From contig NC_037650.1 in NCBI RefSeq assembly GCF_003254395.2, positions 4,089,001 to 4,153,000 of the forward strand: a stretch of 64,000 nt of DNA, written 5' to 3'. Both the position numbers and the translations under genes were made by a program. Under the pieces are notes generated by a model that saw only the letters and a list, made by a program, of their open reading frames with translations, had not been told where the DNA came from and did not search any database. Position 1 is the stretch's first letter. Each line of letters begins with the position of its first letter. Positions 37,324 to 50,316 of this stretch are shown here, piece by piece. This DNA is from Apis mellifera (Eukaryota > Arthropoda > Insecta > Hymenoptera > Apidae).

Positions 37324-39814
37324 GCAGGGAGGAAAAGAAGACGAGGAAGGGTGGAAAAGAGAAAGGGAAAAATAGAGAGAGAGGGCGGAAACACGAACAA
37401 CCCCTCCAGCTTGATATAACGCGACAGGAAAATGGGAAGGGGAAGTTAGCCCGGAAGCGGCGAATATGCGTTTTGGATCACCGCCGGATGTTCACGGGGT
37501 TGTTGCCGTTATTGTTGTATCGTCGTTGTTGCTGTTGCGCTTGTTGAAGTCATTCGTCACATTTCTGTATGATTTTTGAACCCGTAGTAGAATCTCGGCT
37601 TTCGTCGATATCCCGTTTACCGAATCGTGTTTCGTTCGTACGTTCCATCGTCGACGATTATAAGAGAAAGAGAGGAGAAGATCTTCGAAAACGCGTGGAA
37701 AGGACAGAATTTGACGAGGTCGTGAACGTGACACAGAGAGAGAGAGAGAGGGGATACGGACGAGGTGGTGATCGGTGAGATATCCGGGAGGGAGGCGGGG
37801 GGACGAAATAACGCGGAAGACCAGAGCGTAGTATAGTGAAGGGAATGGAATATAGATCCAGATCGTCGCCGGCAGACGACGTCATGGGGTTAAAGCCACC
37901 TCTTGCGTCCACTCTTTTTCCACCCTCATTTCCATCCAGTCGTTCCACGTCGCTTGACATCGACCACCCTTATTGGGAATCCGAATTCGGCATTTGCTTC
38001 TTTCATTTATCAGGATTGTCGAGCTTGACCGACGATCTCTCTCGACAATCCTCTAAATCGGTCCTTTTGCTCTACCTCTCTCTCTTCTTTCCTCTCTTAC
38101 ACTCCTCTTTCTCCATCCCTCCCCTCTTTCCGCTCTTTCGAAATATCTCGACGTTCTATCCATCACTCCGGATTCACGCGGGAACGAGCTTAACGCGCGC
38201 ACTCCTCGAAACGTTACTTTATAATTTATTTTCTCGCTACGGTTGCCATTGGATTTCTTTCTCTCTCTCTCTCTCTGTCTCTCTCCCCCTCTTTGTCTCT
38301 CTTTCTCTTCTGTTACAAAAAACGGAGCACAACGAAGCGAGAAAACGTATGTATCGTCGACTAGGAACGAAACGAACGTCAACCGATGTTTCAACCGTTC
38401 TTCTAGCGAATTTGAGTTACACAAAACCAGACCCAGACGGGTTTCCCTTTATCGGGAAAGGCTGGTGATCGGTGGTCTCCCGTCCTCGTGGCCAAAGAAT
38501 CGGAGATTGTCGCGATTTTCCCGAGCGTGAACTCGCCCCACCGGCGACGTACGACACTTATCTGCACGCCGCGTATTCGTACGTGCGTAATTTAATAGAT
38601 CGGTGACGCGGGTCGGATTATCGGGCCACGGGGCCGCTTTTATGCGGACACCGCGACGGCAGAATGGTGTTAATAGACCTTGACGTTTTCAGTCGGCGTC
38701 TCTTTCTTCTTTTCCTCTTTTTTCTTTCTTTCTTTTTTTCTTTTTTTTCCACCCCGCGCAGGATAATAACGTCGTTATCGGCCTTATTCGCCGCGCGGCG
38801 AAACCATGCGGCAACAGAGTCGCATGAAAAAGACACGAGGAAACGGTTACATGCCGACGCACGTTTTTTCCTTTTTTCTCTTTTTCTCTCGATAACGAAG
38901 AGTCAAACTCGATGGCCAATTTTTCGATTTCCGCCTAAATCTCTCCTCGCTTTTCTCCATCCTTCTCCCCTCTTTAAAGAATTCCAGAATCGTTTTATCG
39001 TCGATTCCAACTAAAGGGATTATCTTCGTATATCTCTTGATCGACGATAACGAAAGAATCGACAAGGTGAAACGATTAATATCGCATTAATGACGCATCA
39101 CGTCAACGATAAAATCGAGAACGGAATAAGAAAAAAGAGGAAAGAGAGAGAGAAAAAGGAGGAGGAGGATCGCACGCGACGAAATCTCCACTCTAGAAGA
39201 GTGCTCCCTCTTTGGACAATTTTCTATATCGGTGACACGGTCGTGTTATTGAATCAGCGACATTGTAGACGGGCACACGGTGGGCCACACCATGCGACAC
39301 GACCGGTAAAGAGGCATGGGACCGTGACTACATGAGACGATCATGGCATTCAATGTACTCACGCCGCGGCTCATTGTGCCCCACTTGACTTTGTTGTCGG
39401 GGCCCTTTTGTGCCATTTCGCTCTCTTTCTCTCTTCCTCGCTCTCTTTATCCGCATCGCCGCCCTCGCTCTATTTTCCCCCGCCTCTCTCTCTCTCTCTC
39501 TCTCGCTCCGTCTCGACACCCGCGCCGATTACTTTTACTCTCGAGCATCGCTTTCTTTTGTCCGCTTAATTATCCTCCTCGTTTCGTGCGCGTTTAACCA
39601 TCGAGAATTCTCAAATCGTCTTCGAATCCCGCGAATATAAGAGCGCGTAATTAGCGAGCGTTAAAAATAGACATCGTTTTTTTTTTTTCTCGAAACGATG
39701 CTCCTCTCGTTCTTAAACAACTTCGTCGTAAGAATAATATTCGTTTAAAGGCTCGCGATGCATTCAATCCTGTATTTTACTGTATCGAACGTAAAATTTT
39801 ACTTGGAAAGAAGC

Positions 39815-39875
39815 AGCAGCGTGTACGTCGTATACGTTTACGTTTCGTTTCTATTAATTATTTACTCACGCTGCT
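39815..39875. other. 61-nt hairpin-capable sequence
   Basis: AGCAGCGTG (39815-39823) is exactly complementary to CACGCTGCT (39867-39875), with a loop of about 43 nt. A further copy of CACGCTGC lies near 39897 and could compete for the same left arm. The surroundings are unusually AT-rich for this window. Confidence 0.35.
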
Positions 39876-40951
39876 TTGGAATCGATTAATACGTGAACAC
39901 GCTGCGATTACAGTTGCGTGTATTTATAAAAAAGAAAAAAGCGAATAAGTATTATTTATGATTCGATACCTCTTGTTTGATAGCTAGAGAAAAATCATAT
40001 CAATAATATAGAATAAAATTCAAAGATTGCAATTCTTCGATTCGTAGATATAAAAATAATCTTTTCTTTTCCTTTTTTTCTCCCGTTCGCTTATTATCGA
40101 TATTCTTACACGCTTCTATGGATTCATCTCCTGAACTCTAATTCTTTTTTTTTTTCCCCCTCCCTCTCCCCTCCGTTACGTTATCATTACGGTAAATGCG
40201 TGCAATAAAGATATCGCGTTCGTTTATCGGTAAGAATCGATATTACTTACGAAACATCATCACGATCCGTCGTGCTTAACGGTCGGGTGCTGCTCATGAT
40301 TCATTCGCATGATTTTTAACGATATTTAACTCGATTAAACGGAGGATGGGAGACACGGATTTCGTTTAAAGGTTTTAAGTAATTACGGCGAAAACACGTT
40401 CGAACGAATACGGCCGCGAATTTGCGCGTAGGAGGGATACGATACCGCCGGTACATTAAATCCGCGTCATGTACCAGTTGTACCGTGGTTCCTTGATTTT
40501 TTTTCTACGCCGGGTTGCACATGCGTCCGACAGGTATCTATCCATTCAGATTTTTGTTCCGTGGGCCCCTCCCCCTCCCTCGCCCGGCGCCCCGTTTTCC
40601 ATATTTCGCTTTCGTTGTCTTCTCGACCGGAGAAAAAAGCCTTGCCGCGCGTTGCACGTTGCGTTCAATTTTTTATTTTCTACAATACGTGACGTTTTCG
40701 GTGCTGGATGAAAAAAAAGGAAGAAAGAGAGAGGGAGAGAAAAAAAGGTCGTCGCACGACAGTTCGAAAAAAATCCGAGGCCGCCTCGAATTTGCCTCAT
40801 TGTCTTCCCCGACGTTACATCCATCTAACGATTCGTTCTACGGGATAAATCGATGATTCCTTCGCTCTTTCAGCCCTCTTTCATTTTCCACGACAGTCTT
40901 GCGACGAAAGAGAAAGGAAAAAAAAGGAAAGGAAAAATTCTCGCGTACGAG

Positions 40952-41046
40952 GGGGGAGTTCTCTCCCCCTTCTTTCAACGTCCGTCAACGAGTAGCCCCT
41001 ACTACGAGGCGTCTTATAGCGCCTCGCAGGGGTGTGGAACCACCCC
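40952..41046. other. Four consecutive short hairpins
   Basis: GGGGGAG/CTCCCCC (40952-40969), AGTAG/CTACT (40991-41003), CGAGGCG/CGCCTCG (41005-41026) and GGGGTG/CACCCC (41029-41046) follow one another, each with a perfect stem and a loop of 3-8 nt. More dyads lie downstream at 41169-41186 and 41308-41350. No open frame or known RNA family explains the arrangement. Confidence 0.4.
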
Positions 41047-43456
41047 GAGCGTAACCGCGTTGCTAATCCGGCGCATAGTTTATACGTCATTAAACCTCAT
41101 ACGTCGAAGGGTGTGGTGGAAGCCGTGGAAGGGTGGCATGCGAGGAATCCGCGGACGTCACGACGTATATTGCCGCCTAGGGCAATGGTTGGTATAACGC
41201 CGCCTTTTCTATGGGAGGTTGCGGTGTGACTAGCAGGGCAACGCGCGCCACCCTCCAGGGAGAGCTGTCACGTCGAATCATCCCCCGGAGATATGACAGT
41301 GGGCCTTCGATGTCTGGGGTCGACATCGTCGATCGGCGCCGCTCGACCCCGAAATCGAGATTAAATGTCCATCCATACCCCTTCTCTCCTCTTCTTGCCA
41401 ATTTTCGTTCGTCGATTTGTTATTGCAATTTTCCCTCCCTCTAAAATTATTTAACGTTTTATATCTTCGCGAAATACGATGGCCGCCCCCCTAATCGCTC
41501 GAGTTTCGAATCGGATCGTCGCTTGCTTCTTCGTTTCCTTGCGCAGGCAGAAAGGATCTCTCTATGATTTTAGTCGAGAGGGTGGAAAGAAGGAAGACGG
41601 TTTTCCGGCGAGGAGGGGGTGGTGGAAGTAGGGGGAGAGAGGTTGAGCGAGGAAGACCGTGCAAAGGGCATCATTCTAATTGCCCCGGACTTCCTTTCAT
41701 CCCCTTTGTGCGACCCTCGGGTGCGCTTCCTCATCCACCCTCTCCCTCGGCCTCCCCTCGCCTCCCCCCCCTCTCGTTCTCCCCCCCCCCACCACCTCCC
41801 TCCCTCCCGTACCGACGGCTCTAAGTCATTTCTGCGATTAATTTTTCCTTCCAATTTGCACGCGGCAGTAATTAAGGGGCTGGGGGCGCAGTACATCATC
41901 CGGCGTTTCGCCGATGCCACGGTTAAGGGGGTTGGTTTCACCGCTCGCGGAGCGGACCGGCCTTCTTCGAAACAATGGCGGCTGTCTTGAGTGGTGAGAT
42001 AGGATTTCGAGGCTCGAAAACCCTTGTGTTATATCCCGTTGGATAAATACACGTTGGTATAACCCTTGAAATTCTCGGTTCAAAATTTTCAACACCCTTA
42101 ACGATGAAATTAATTCTTTCTCTCTCTTTTTTTTTTCTTTTTCTTTTCAATTCGAATGAAATTGTTTACGCGAACTTTATTTTACATATTATTTTATTAT
42201 TGCACACGCGTTCTCCAGGAAGGAACGACCCTCCTCCTGTTTTTCACATTTTGAAGGAGAGACGTGGAATTATCTCTGGGGGAGGGGAGGGGGAAGGGCA
42301 GGAAAAATAGACGCGTCGATTCGAAGTTGAATCGTGAAATTCGAAGGATATCCTATGACGGCAGCCCTTCGAGGTGTTTAATAACGATAATGCCCGAGAT
42401 AGGGGTGGTTTCGAGGGTGGTTAGGGGATAGTACGCCGGGTCGGGACTTGATTCATTCACGAGCTCGCTCGTTCGTGCAGAGTTCTTCCCCGTGAATGCG
42501 CTGAATGCCTTCCTGCCGCTTTCTCTTTCTCCGTCCCTCCGCCGGACTCCTGCCTCGTTTTTCTCTTTTTCCAACAACTTTGTGCCCAGGCATGCATCCA
42601 TCTCTCTGTGAGCTTCGCCCGTGTTTGCATTTATGCGCTTATCGCTTCTACGAGCACTAAGAACCGCTGCTGGCGACCGGAACTATCGTGTGCCATACTG
42701 TGTGCAAGGTTTCGACATCGAGGCCAGTCGTGTATCTTTCGTTGAATGGAATAAGAGCAACCACGCGATACCGAATAATCCCCTAACATTATGGATATAT
42801 ATATATATATAAAGTTACTGGTGGAACAGGTGAAACCGTTCCTCCCTCCTCACCCTTCCCTTTCGTTCGAAAGAAGAAAATCCACGAATGAACGAGACGC
42901 AAAGATCATTCCTTCTATCAAATCGATCAAAGATATACGAGCCTTAATACGTGCATGCAGCCTTGCAGAATAAATGGAGCAAGCAACGGAGGGGGTTTAA
43001 AGTCGGAGCGAATGTTTCGAAGGAAGCAGGCAAATGCAAGGCAAATCCATCACAATCAGGTGTCGAATCCTATCAGCGTTAGAGACGCGAAACAGATAGA
43101 GGAACCACGAAAATCGGGAAGCGAATATCCGCGAAACCGCGGTCTCCTTTCGCATCGTGGCGCGAATCAAAGAGCTGGAACGAGTCTGAGGGGAGGGGCG
43201 GCGTAGGATGGGATACGCGTAGATACGTGTAAGAGGCAGCCTCGGGGCCTTGTGTTCTTCACTTTCGTGGTAACCAAAAGGGGGAATTCCACGTTTTACG
43301 ATACACGACTGATACACTGGATTTCTGCGAGCGAGCGAGGGAGGCAGAAAGAGAAGAATCTCTCTCTTTCTCTCTCTTCGGCTGTTGGAAATCGACGAAG
43401 TAGTGTGTCGGCTAGCGGGGAGCTCGATTTTCCCCGTGTGTCTGTCGGTATACGTC

Positions 43457-43509
43457 CGTTCGTTCGTTCGTTCGTTCGTTCGTTCGTCTGGCTGACTGGT
43501 TGGGTGGTT

Positions 43510-43540
<31 letters not shown>

Positions 43541-43558
43541 TGGCTGGCTGGCTGGCTG
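43457..43558. repeat. Compound (CGTT)n - (GGCT)n tetranucleotide array
   Basis: About seven CGTT units pass through a short degenerate stretch into about twelve GGCT units with one GACT variant. Minus-strand translation gives a Gln-Pro-Ala-Ser repeat, an artefact of the array. A consensus GTAAGT donor follows at 43585 with no matching acceptor. Confidence 0.95.
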
Positions 43559-44102
43559 AGTTTGCTGCCGCTGCATCGAAACATGTAAGTCCAGGAGGGC
43601 AATAATAGATCCCACAATGCCACGCGAGCTTTTCAGGGCCTGGCGTGGTAGGGTGGTGTGGGATATAGGTGGGACGGGGGGCTAGGAGGGGGTGGTTGCC
43701 GGTAGCGTGGCCTACGAGAGGGGATGGAAACGAGGTAGCTCATCAACTAATGGCCCGGACCGGAACTGAACTACCTTCTCGTACGGACTCCGCTTACGTT
43801 TGCGCCTCCGTGCGGTGTGCACGTGTGTGCACACGTCTGTGGATCCACGCGTTCCCCCCTCCCCCTTCCCTCCACCGCTCCAACCCTTTCTTCCTCGCCC
43901 CCGCGCACCGTGCCGCTCCTCCACCCCCCTCGCGACGAATAGACACGCTTTCCGCCTTGCGCGACGTCTACCAATCTGGATTTCAACGACGCTACTTCAT
44001 TTCGAATGTTTAGCGTTATTGCTGGATAAGCTGGCGCCGTTCTAACGTTGGCTGTTCCAGTTTCGTGGGAAGGGAGGATCAAGTGGCTCCGAGTTTCGTA
44101 AA

Positions 44103-44130
44103 ACTTTGTTCGGGGCAAACCGAACAAAGT
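44103..44130. other. Stem-loop, 11 bp perfect stem, 6-nt loop
   Basis: ACTTTGTTCGG (44103-44113) and CCGAACAAAGT (44120-44130) are exact reverse complements. It is followed by a C-rich CCCT run rather than T-rich DNA. Confidence 0.6.
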
Positions 44131-44223
44131 CCCCCTCCCTCCCTCCCTCCCTCTTGGAAGACTTCTCTTTCATCGCCAAACAATGTATCGTATCCACGGA
44201 AACGCGTACGATTAAATATCGTT

Positions 44224-44250
44224 TCTCTTCTCTTCTCTTCTCTTCTCTTC
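44224..44250. repeat. (TCTTC)n pentanucleotide array
   Basis: About five perfect copies of a pyrimidine pentamer. Confidence 0.9.
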
Positions 44251-44897
44251 CGAATATATATATCATCACAGTTCTCGAGGAATTTTTTACCGTAATTTTA
44301 TCCGTGTTTGAATGAACTGATGATTAGAATCGTCGATTAGAATGAGGAATCGCACGGAGAGAAAAAAAGAGAGAAGAAAAAAGGAGCGAGCGGATGGATG
44401 ATGATGTTTGGGTGGCGGAAAGTATCCCTGTTGCTCTCGTTTTTCGCGTAGGTTGGAAAGGAAACGCGATAGTATCGAAGGAAAAGGGTTCGTTCTTGGG
44501 AAGGGTGAGTCGGAAGGAAGGATTCGCATAAATCCACCCTCCACTGACTTGGCTGGAACCACCCTACAAGCGGGCCATGAATATTGATCAGCCCCATTCT
44601 GTCGTCCCGCGCATCGTCCTACTCTCACGCACAACGCGATATCCCTCCATCAGGATCTCTCTTCTTTCTCCTCACCTTCCCCCCTCCCCCTCCTTTCCTC
44701 TTCTGTTTCTCCTTTTTCTTGTAATCTCGTCTCTTGTCGCGTTGGCCCCCGTGACCCGGCAAACAACCAACTCTATTTACGACAGACTTTATCTTGACGT
44801 GATCTAGTTATGCCAGGCACGACCCACTGCTACGCGACCATCATTGTGTGGAATGGGAACCCTCCCTCTCCTCTTCTCGCCGATCTGTTGAATCTTA

Positions 44898-44926
44898 TTC
44901 TCTATCGTTCGTCCAACGATAGAGAA
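44898..44926. other. Stem-loop, 12 bp perfect stem, 5-nt loop
   Basis: TTCTCTATCGTT (44898-44909) and AACGATAGAGAA (44915-44926) are exact reverse complements. Under a uniform random model a 12-bp stem with so short a loop is unlikely even once in 64 kb. Confidence 0.65.
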
Positions 44927-45177
44927 GGCAAGGAGAGGCAGACACACGTGGTTTCTCGAGAGACGATGCGAGACGTCGTGATCGATTATTCGACCGGTAT
45001 TTTTCAAATACCCTTGTTCGAATCTCTTCCTCTAGACGATACTCGATACACCACCGTCGTATCCAGGAGTCACCGGAGTCCCGTCTATCCCGTTCGAAGG
45101 GTGAATTCAACCCTTTCGCCGCGAAACTTTAAGCGAACGATCAGGGTTAGAGCAGAGAGGTTTTTAACGCTTCGAGA

Positions 45178-45191
45178 GTTGCCATGGCAAC
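45178..45191. promoter_or_regulatory. Perfect palindromic RFX X-box
   Basis: GTTGCCATGGCAAC is a perfect 14-bp palindrome and matches the optimal X-box bound by RFX winged-helix factors, which in Drosophila (Rfx) and nematodes (DAF-19) control ciliary genes in sensory neurons. The match is direct; function depends on a nearby promoter, and none is identified. A cluster of short dyads lies about 4 kb upstream. Confidence 0.45.
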
Positions 45192-48100
45192 AATGGTAGG
45201 CCGTTATTAATCCCCGACGAGAGTGGCGAAGAATAGAGGAACGAACGAGGAGAGGAGAAGGAGAGACAGCAAGATTCTCCCCTGTTCTCTCTCTCTCTGT
45301 CTCTCGTTCCTTCCGATTCCTCCACTCTGTTCTTTCTCTTTCCACCACCGGGGCTCTTCCATCTCTGTCCAGAGGTGTCGAACACGAAGGTGGAAAGGAG
45401 AGGCGTCGACTGGAATTAGGAGAGGAGGCTCCGTCATTATAGTCCCATCATTCACTTTTCTTCTGCTTGTCTTCTTCCTCCTTCCTCTTCCTGCGCCGGC
45501 TTAACCTTGGCACGCTGCGCCTTGCCTTCTCTTGACCGTATCTCGCCATTTTTTCTTCTTCTCTTTTTCATTTTATTTCCATCGTATTCTCCTTTTCTTC
45601 ACCCGAGTTTTATCCGAGTTGCTGCTCTCGCTTCTCGAAAAAAAAAAACAAACGCGAATCCATTATTTTAATCGCGGAGAAATTGCGATAACGTTCGAAC
45701 GATGACGATGAACGAGAGAGGGAAGGAAAAACGAGACGGAGCGAGGAATCAAGATAACTCTCGAAATAACTCTTCCGCGACGTCGTCGATCCATCGATCG
45801 ATACGTGCACTCGCGCGCACTCAACTTTCTCTTCGCTTTTTATTTATTTATTTTTTTTTATTTTCTTCGCCTATCTCTTCGCCTAGCTCAGCGCAAAAAT
45901 TGATCACACTGGTACTGAAGAATAAGCGTGTTTCGCATACGCGTACGCGCTCCTCTACCCTTCCCCACCAATTCTCCACGCTTTTTCGATTTTCCTGCTC
46001 GAACGCGGCGGATCGTCAGCGCGTTCCGTCATCGCATAAAAGATTATACACGAGGCACCGCGCCGCATCGCGCGGGGAGCGCGTGTGTGGTCCGGCGCGG
46101 GCGCGCCGCAGCGGGAAGAAAAAAAATTCAAAGTCGAAGGTTCCGTGGCTCGTTATTCATCGACGTTCGGCTCCGGCTGTCAGGGGGCATTATTTACGGG
46201 TTTCGCGGCAGAGCGAACTATTAATTCGACCCCGATGCAGGTGGTAAATGCTCGCCAACGATCCAACCTGCGCTTGCTCCTTCCCCGCGAAAATCAGTCT
46301 CGAGGTTGCGGTTCTTTAAAGGTGTATCGTTTTAATTCAACTACGATGAAACCGGTGGGCTCATCATTTTTTTTTTTTTATTTAACCCTCGACGGAACAT
46401 CGAGTTTATCCTTGACAATAAAAATCTGCAAAGAAACTTTCTTGCTTCTTGTTGTTTCTGTCTTTTCGTTGTTTGCTTTGATATTTTTCCGACTTCTTTC
46501 GGATCGAGGAAAATTCTCTTTTTTCGAACGAAGATGGATTTAACGAAGAATCGCTTGACAAGTTTTTCAACAATTTCAAATTACATCGAATTATTAATTT
46601 TCATTGTACCCGATACTTTTCCAATATACCTTTAATAAACAAAGCAGAAAGAAGAACTTTTCGAAGAGAGAGATCTCAAGTATCCGATATAAGTACTCTC
46701 CCCGTCTATATATATCTCAATTTTTCTCAAAAAAACGAAGCAACTTTTTCCAAAAAAGAAAAATAAGAAGAATAAGAAGAAAGTATTCGAGACAGTACGG
46801 GGTTCCAAATGAGCGACACCGTCGGCTAATAAAAACGGGGTGTTCGATTCCATTAAACGTCGACTCGGGGGAGGGGGGGAGAATGGGGAGGAGGGTTGCA
46901 CGGCGCGGCTGAGAATGGCGACGAAAAAGAGCGCGTCGACAGTTTTCTCCCTCCCCCTTCGTCGATTGATTACCGTGGAAGCCGTGGATGGTTGGAGTGG
47001 AGCGATTTTCGCAGGAAGTATCGGTCGGAAGGCGGGATACGCTTTGAAATGCGAAAGACGTATTCCACCACGGCCGGCGGGGGAGGAGGGAGAGGATCGT
47101 CTCTCTATCTCTCTCTCTCTCTCTCTCTTCTCGCCAACCTCCTCTCACGGGGAGTAACGTTGATCTAATAACGGGACAAACGTCGCGCGAATCGCGTCCC
47201 GGACGGGATTTCATTTCCTCTCCCTGGGTGGAGGATGAGCGGAGGTGGTGTTGCGACGACGAACAGGGAGGACGAAGAGGGAGGATCGATCCCTCTCCCG
47301 CCGTGCAAAATCCGCTCCCGTCTTTCGATAGCGTCGTCGCCTCCAGCTAGTTGTCGAACAAAGCGTTCCACCGCTTCGTGCAAGAATTCGCTCGACAGCC
47401 GCTTAGCAGCGGACCCGAAGCGAGGCGAGGCGAGAACGTCTGCCTCGCGCGTCTAAGGGTTGGAATTCCACCGGCGAACTTTCCTTTCTCCTCCCCCTGA
47501 CACTTTGGGAAATTGGGAAGAATCGGTTTCTCTCTATCCACGTTTCTCTCGATCGACGAAGGAAGGGAGAAAGAAATCGACGAAGTGATCGGTCGGTCTT
47601 CCTCTCCTCGATCGAAGAGGAGAACTTTTTGTTTCGATCGAACGCGTGGTCGGGTTTCGGGGGAAGGGTAGAGAGAAATTCGGTCGCGAGAGTAACGCAT
47701 TAGGAGTGGCGATAGGCGGGATGCATGGCCGGGTTTCACGGATGAACGAGGGCGCCGGGCGTCGTGCCGCCGGAAGTGCGTCTAATGCATCCGTCTGGGG
47801 TCACGCGTCATCTCGTTTCCGGCACGGCCATTACCTTCGGTAAAACGTTTCGCAGGAGGGGAGAACTTCCACTTGTGCCACCTCTTCGGCTTCTCCTCCG
47901 TCGATGATTCAGAGTTTCTTGGCTCTTTGATTTTCTCCTTTCAACCGGGATAATAAAAAGTTTAGAAATAAAAAAGAAAGAAAACGTTAGATACGTTGAA
48001 TGTTTCGCTTGAAGGGAAGTTTGACGAGATTCGAGGGAATTAGAAGGAGATTGGAAAAAATTTTGTTCTATTCCTTTCTTTCGAGAAACGAGATGAAAGT

Positions 48101-48891
48101 GAAGGTGGAAGAAAAAGGAGAGGAAGGAGATTTCGCGTCGCTTGGACATGATGAGACTCCATGGGATCAGCAGAAGGCAGTAGAATGGTGGCCGTGTCGA
48201 AAAAAGATCCACTTGAAGGAACGAGCCAATGGGACAAGAGCCCCTTTACCTTACGAGATTGGTTGGCGCATTGTTTTAAGGGAGGCCCGACGCATGCGTG
48301 ATTCCATGCGTGGGAGGACCGACCACAGTCCACGACCCACGCTCTCCGAGGATCCTACTCTCGACCGCGACAACATCCCATTGGCCTTTTTTGGGACCGT
48401 CGCTGCTCGCTCCGGGCCTTGCCGTCCTTCTTCCATCTCCTCGCTCTCCTACATTCTCCAATTTTGCACACGCAATTATCATCGTTTTAATAAGATTAAA
48501 ATTTACATTTTGATCCGTCAAATTAAACGATTAATCTGATCTTGTGGAGAACAATTTCTCGATACAATTTCACGCGAAAGAGAAACGATTTTCGATTCTT
48601 GAATCTTTTTTTCTAATTGACACCAGCAAGCAAGCTGAGAAGAATGAAAAGATCAGCGATCGATTAACGCCGTCAAGGGGAGGGATGGTCAAACGCCCGT
48701 GGTCGAAATTCTTAATCCCTGGTCTGATCGTTCTTACGCCAACTACCGACTATTTACCTTGGCGGAGGTAAAGGTTTGTCAGGAGATAAATCGATAATCG
48801 TATCCGGTTTTTCGGCCGGCTTAAGCCGCTGTTGCTTATTAGCGAAATCTCCTGGCGCGAGACGAGAATGAAAGGAGGTCCGTCCGAGGGA

Positions 48892-48905
48892 GGGGGGGGG
48901 GGGGG
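48892..48905. repeat. G14 homopolymer
   Basis: Fourteen consecutive G bases within a purine-rich block. Confidence 0.9.
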
Positions 48906-50280
48906 TTAATGCAATGTCGAGGGAAGAAACTTCGAGGGAGGAAGAGGGAGGGTGGTGGAAAAAGAAAGCTTGATCTTGGTGGAGGGAAAGAAGAAAAAAA
49001 AAGAAGACGAGAGAGGGAGGGGGCAGCTGCCTTCAAAAAGGCCGCGCCGACTCGATCCGAACCACCATTGTTATTCCATGGTGCACCATACCGCGAAACA
49101 AATACAACGGGCATAACCGGGGAGAAAATCAGGGAAGGGGTGGAGAGGGAGCGAGATTAGCTCTGCTTAGCTACTACCATCTTCTTTGCAAATTTCGCGC
49201 CGAGATTCTCTCTTTCTCCTCCTTCCAATCTCCTGCACGGCCTACGTTTTCACATTTCTCTTTCTCCTTCTTCTCCTTCTTTTTCGCCATTTTCTCCTCA
49301 TTCGCGTCCCCTCCTCTCTGGTTAAACAAATAAGTCGCTTCTTTTCGCGCAGAAAACTCTCTGTTCGAAAACGGCGGTACTTCTCGTGCTGCGACGAGCC
49401 GGCATTGTATCGCGTTTGCACGCTGGGGAGGGTAGAGGGAATAGACGCTGGCGCGATTAATCGAGACGCGAATTAATCGGGAATTATTTTCTTGGGAGAA
49501 AGAAATCGAAGAGGGGGGTGTGGAGGGGGGGGGGCGGGAGGTGGACGACGGGTGAAGGAATTAAGCGGGCCTCTGCACGCATGAAAATCATCCGAGGCGT
49601 TTATTGTTCCGTTCTAAATAATGGTCGCGGTTCCGGGCGAACAATGCGGCGACCGAACCCGCGAAGATTAAGCGGTATTTTCGCGTGCTGGGGGAAGGGG
49701 GGAGGAGAGGAGGTCGAGACTGCTCGAGCAGGAAATAACCAAAGAGAGAAAGAACGAAGGAGGAGGAGGCTGGAAAGTAAAGGGAAGAAGGGGGTGGAAG
49801 GAGGAGGGCGGAAAGGGGGGGGAGGCGGGGGGTTGCCCTCGCGTTTGTTTAAATTCGAGCGACTTCCGTGGCCCCTGAATGAGCCGACTTTTATGCATTA
49901 TGCGTTGGCCCGCACGAAAAATCCACGTGGTGACACGGAAACTCCGGGGGTGGAAAGAGGGCGAAGAAAGGGGGAAAGAATGGCGGGGAACAGAGGAGCG
50001 CAAGGAGAGAGAAATTCGGAGAGTGCCCAGTCTCTCTTACGAACGTGAACGATAAAAGATTTCACCCGGCTTGCTTCCGCCCCTGGATGGGTTGGGTGGT
50101 GGAGGATGGCTGTGTGGGCTTGGCCCTGGTGAAATTTCGTCGAGAGAGTGGTCCAGGAGGGGGTGAAAAAAACACGCGGAGGTAAAAAGGGTTAAAAAAG
50201 GAGAGGGAAAAAACGAAAACGAAATAAAAAAAAAAAGAAAGGGGAAAAAGGGAAAAATAAATAAAGGGAAGAAAAAAAAA

Positions 50281-50316
50281 TATACGTATATATATATAAA
50301 AATATATATATATATG
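50281..50316. repeat. (TA)n-rich tract
   Basis: A TA array with short A interruptions after an A-rich purine tract. Confidence 0.9.

Noticed and set aside
43412..43615. Gln-Pro-Ala-Ser repeat protein on the minus strand
   Set aside because: It is the translation of the GGCT tetranucleotide array.
44810..45199. 129-codon ATG-started plus-strand open frame ending in the X-box
   Set aside because: Composition is acceptable, but about a dozen frames of this length are expected by chance. It contains a perfect hairpin and a palindromic binding site, which points to non-coding function. No domain was recognised.
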